From the NCBI GenBank assembly GCA_903896925.1, contig CAITZM010000044.1, forward strand, positions 1 to 33,761: 33,761 bases of DNA, in the 5' to 3' direction. Made by a program: the position numbers and the translations under genes. The stretch is from an uncultured Lentisphaerota bacterium (GTDB lineage Bacteria; Verrucomicrobiota; Kiritimatiellia; CAIQIC01). The notes under the pieces were generated by a model. That model worked only from the letters and a program-made list of their open reading frames with translations. It ran no database searches and was not told the DNA's origin. Positions 32,600 through 33,761 of the stretch are shown here, piece after piece. Position 1 is the first letter of the stretch, and every line of letters begins with the position of its first letter.

Positions 32600-33761
32600 G
32601 TATCAGCGAAGCGACCGAATCACTTGGCTTCTGCGGGACCACCAGCCGCCATCGTGCAGTCTCCGACACCTCCGTGACGACCAGCAGCTCCGAAGCGCCG
32701 CCGGCCAGAGTGCGTTCCTGCGGTCGACATCGTAGTAGTAATAATAAGACCCAAACCCGTCAGACCTATGCTTCGGAACATGGAGTTGAACTTAACTTCT
32801 TCGTGGACTGGGCTTCCAGCTGGAAGACCATACGGCAGCAGCTGGAGGGCAATCGGAGAGGGCTGAAGGCTGGCGAGAGCATGCGCATTGAGCTTGGAGA
32901 GCAGGACTTCATTCAGAATATGCTGCTGATCGGCAATCCACGTGGGCCGCAGTATCGTTTCGAGCTTGTTCGGAACGGGCTGCGTTACCGGCTGACCTCC
33001 TATCAGGTCGGCACCGAACGTCAACATAACGTACAAGTCTTCATCAACGGGCAGACCTGCCTGCAGACGCCGCTGGAGGACACCTATCAGGAGGCTGTGA
33101 CCGTAATCAAGAAGCTGGGCGGCCGGGTGGTCAAGGATGTTGTGGGTCGGGTGGACATCCGGCTGGACCTTCCCGGGCAGTCCATGGCCGAGCTCCAGCA
33201 GGCCTTTACTGACCGTCACTACATCTCCCGCATGAAGACCCGCCGCACGGAAGAGTCCTATACCAATCATCCTTCGCTCTACCTTGGCAAGGCCCCGCTC
33301 CAGCTCTGCATGTACGACAAGGTTGGCGAGCTTCAGGACGTGAAGACTCACAGTACCCGGCAGGAGGCCCTGCTGCTGGAGCAGGAATGGGGTGTGATGC
33401 CTTCGCAGGCGGTGCGGGTGGAGTTCCGGCTGTGGCGGAAGTCCTTGAGGGAACTCGGCATCGATTCCGTGCAGTCCTACATGGTCAAGCGGTCCGATCT
33501 GGTGCGTCACCTGACGCATGATGTCATCCGCTTCACTGAGGGCGCCTTCGATCCGGACAACACCAAACGAGCCAAGGTGCTGCCGCTCTGGAAGGCTGTC
33601 CAGTGCGGTTTGCTCCAATGGTGTGAGCGGCGAAATGGAATTTGTATAAAAGTGGCGGTGGAAAATGGGATGTCTGGGCAGCCGCTCTTCTTCCGCATAT
33701 TCCCCTTTAAAATATCTTCTTCCGTTTTCTTCCCCCGCCTAATTCAGGTGGGGCCTGTTGC
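32596..33761 (+). CDS. Replication initiation factor-like protein (Rep_trans type), open at the window edge
   Basis: The frame runs from ATG 32596 (GAGG about 8 bases upstream) to the last base without a stop, at least 388 residues. The central part has features I associate with plasmid and filamentous-phage replication initiators: VGRVDIRLDLPG, HYISRMKTR, SLYLGKAPLQLCMYDKVGEL and RVEFRLWRKSLRELGIDSVQ. These proteins nick the origin and start rolling-circle replication using a catalytic Tyr; I cannot single out that residue. It is the fourth gene of the overlapping operon. After KAVQCGLLQWCE (about 33625) the protein turns into low-complexity, Phe/Ser/Ile-rich sequence unlike the rest, and the DNA resembles an insertion-sequence end, so the real C-terminus is probably lost. 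Confidence 0.6.
   Translation, partial: MSISEATESLGFCGTTSRHRAVSDTSVTTSSSEAPPARVRSCGRHRSSNNKTQTRQTYASEHGVELNFFVDWASSWKTIRQQLEGNRRGLKAGESMRIELGEQDFIQNMLLIGNPRGPQYRFELVRNGLRYRLTSYQVGTERQHNVQVFINGQTCLQTPLEDTYQEAVTVIKKLGGRVVKDVVGRVDIRLDLPGQSMAELQQAFTDRHYISRMKTRRTEESYTNHPSLYLGKAPLQLCMYDKVGELQDVKTHSTRQEALLLEQEWGVMPSQAVRVEFRLWRKSLRELGIDSVQSYMVKRSDLVRHLTHDVIRFTEGAFDPDNTKRAKVLPLWKAVQCGLLQWCERRNGICIKVAVENGMSGQPLFFRIFPFKISSSVFFPRLIQVGPV
33622..33761. mobile_element. Possible insertion-sequence end interrupting the initiator gene
   Basis: From about 33622 the DNA changes character. It contains two related motifs, AATGGAATTTG (33634-33644) and GGTGGAAAATGGG (33657-33669), followed by pyrimidine-rich sequence. 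Repeated TGGAAxxTGG-type sites next to a TGT end remind me of the multiple transposase-binding repeats at the ends of IS21-family elements. No transposase gene is inside the window, so only one end could be present. The call is tentative. Confidence 0.35.

Noticed and set aside
32620..33618. A 332-residue minus-strand frame opposite the initiator gene.
   Set aside because: The plus-strand frame is coupled to the preceding gene and carries the initiator-like motifs; this is its shadow.

Overview
The window looks like a piece of a G+C-rich genome from the PVC group (Verrucomicrobiota, Kiritimatiellota or Lentisphaerota; not resolved further). This is inferred from gene content: a Tat-exported Gfo/Idh/MocA oxidoreductase next to a Tat-exported xylose-isomerase-like TIM barrel, a secreted GH29 fucosidase, a giant secreted subtilase with T5SS/PEP-CTERM-type repeats ending in a DGDGLTNQQEFLAGTNPTD-type segment, and a secreted BNR_4 protein. 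All family calls come from reading the translations; no searches were run.

Layout. 1-275: palindromic intergenic repeats. 276-5014: a carbohydrate block with a two-gene minus-strand operon (TIM barrel, then oxidoreductase), a DUF2461 protein and a secreted alpha-L-fucosidase. 5111-15239: a three-gene minus-strand operon encoding a CsgG-like lipoprotein fused to six FN3 domains, a small lipoprotein translationally coupled to it (GTGA overlap), and a 2331-residue protein with coiled coils, internal repeats and three C-terminal Cys mini-ribbons. 15473-16156: an Sfp-type phosphopantetheinyl transferase on the plus strand. 16291-17535: an AAA_14/DUF4143 ATPase with a near-consensus promoter overlapped by a palindromic direct repeat. 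17787-24311: a ~2170-residue subtilase, adhesin-like repeat protein. 25071-26498: a secreted BNR_4 protein in visibly lower-G+C DNA. 26746-28545: a PAS, NarL-type kinase and receiver hybrid.

From about 29217 the character changes. A tRNA-Thr(UGU) gene stops in the 3' side of its anticodon stem and is followed by unrelated sequence, an excisionase-like HTH gene with its own terminator, and a tight plus-strand replication operon: a 41-aa leader ORF, a primase/SF3 helicase, a 62-aa ORF and a replication initiator, each overlapping the next. I read this as the left part of an integrated plasmid-like element inserted in tRNA-Thr. The initiator frame is still open at the window edge, and its last ~130 bases look like an insertion-sequence end.

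How the parts may work together. The left block fits uptake and processing of fucosylated or sulfated polysaccharide. The CsgG-FN3 / lipoprotein / giant-protein operon could be a curli-like outer-membrane export and surface-assembly system with its own large substrate; this is the best candidate here for an undescribed system. The repeat-rich subtilase is a second large surface protein. The right part is accessory, mobile DNA.
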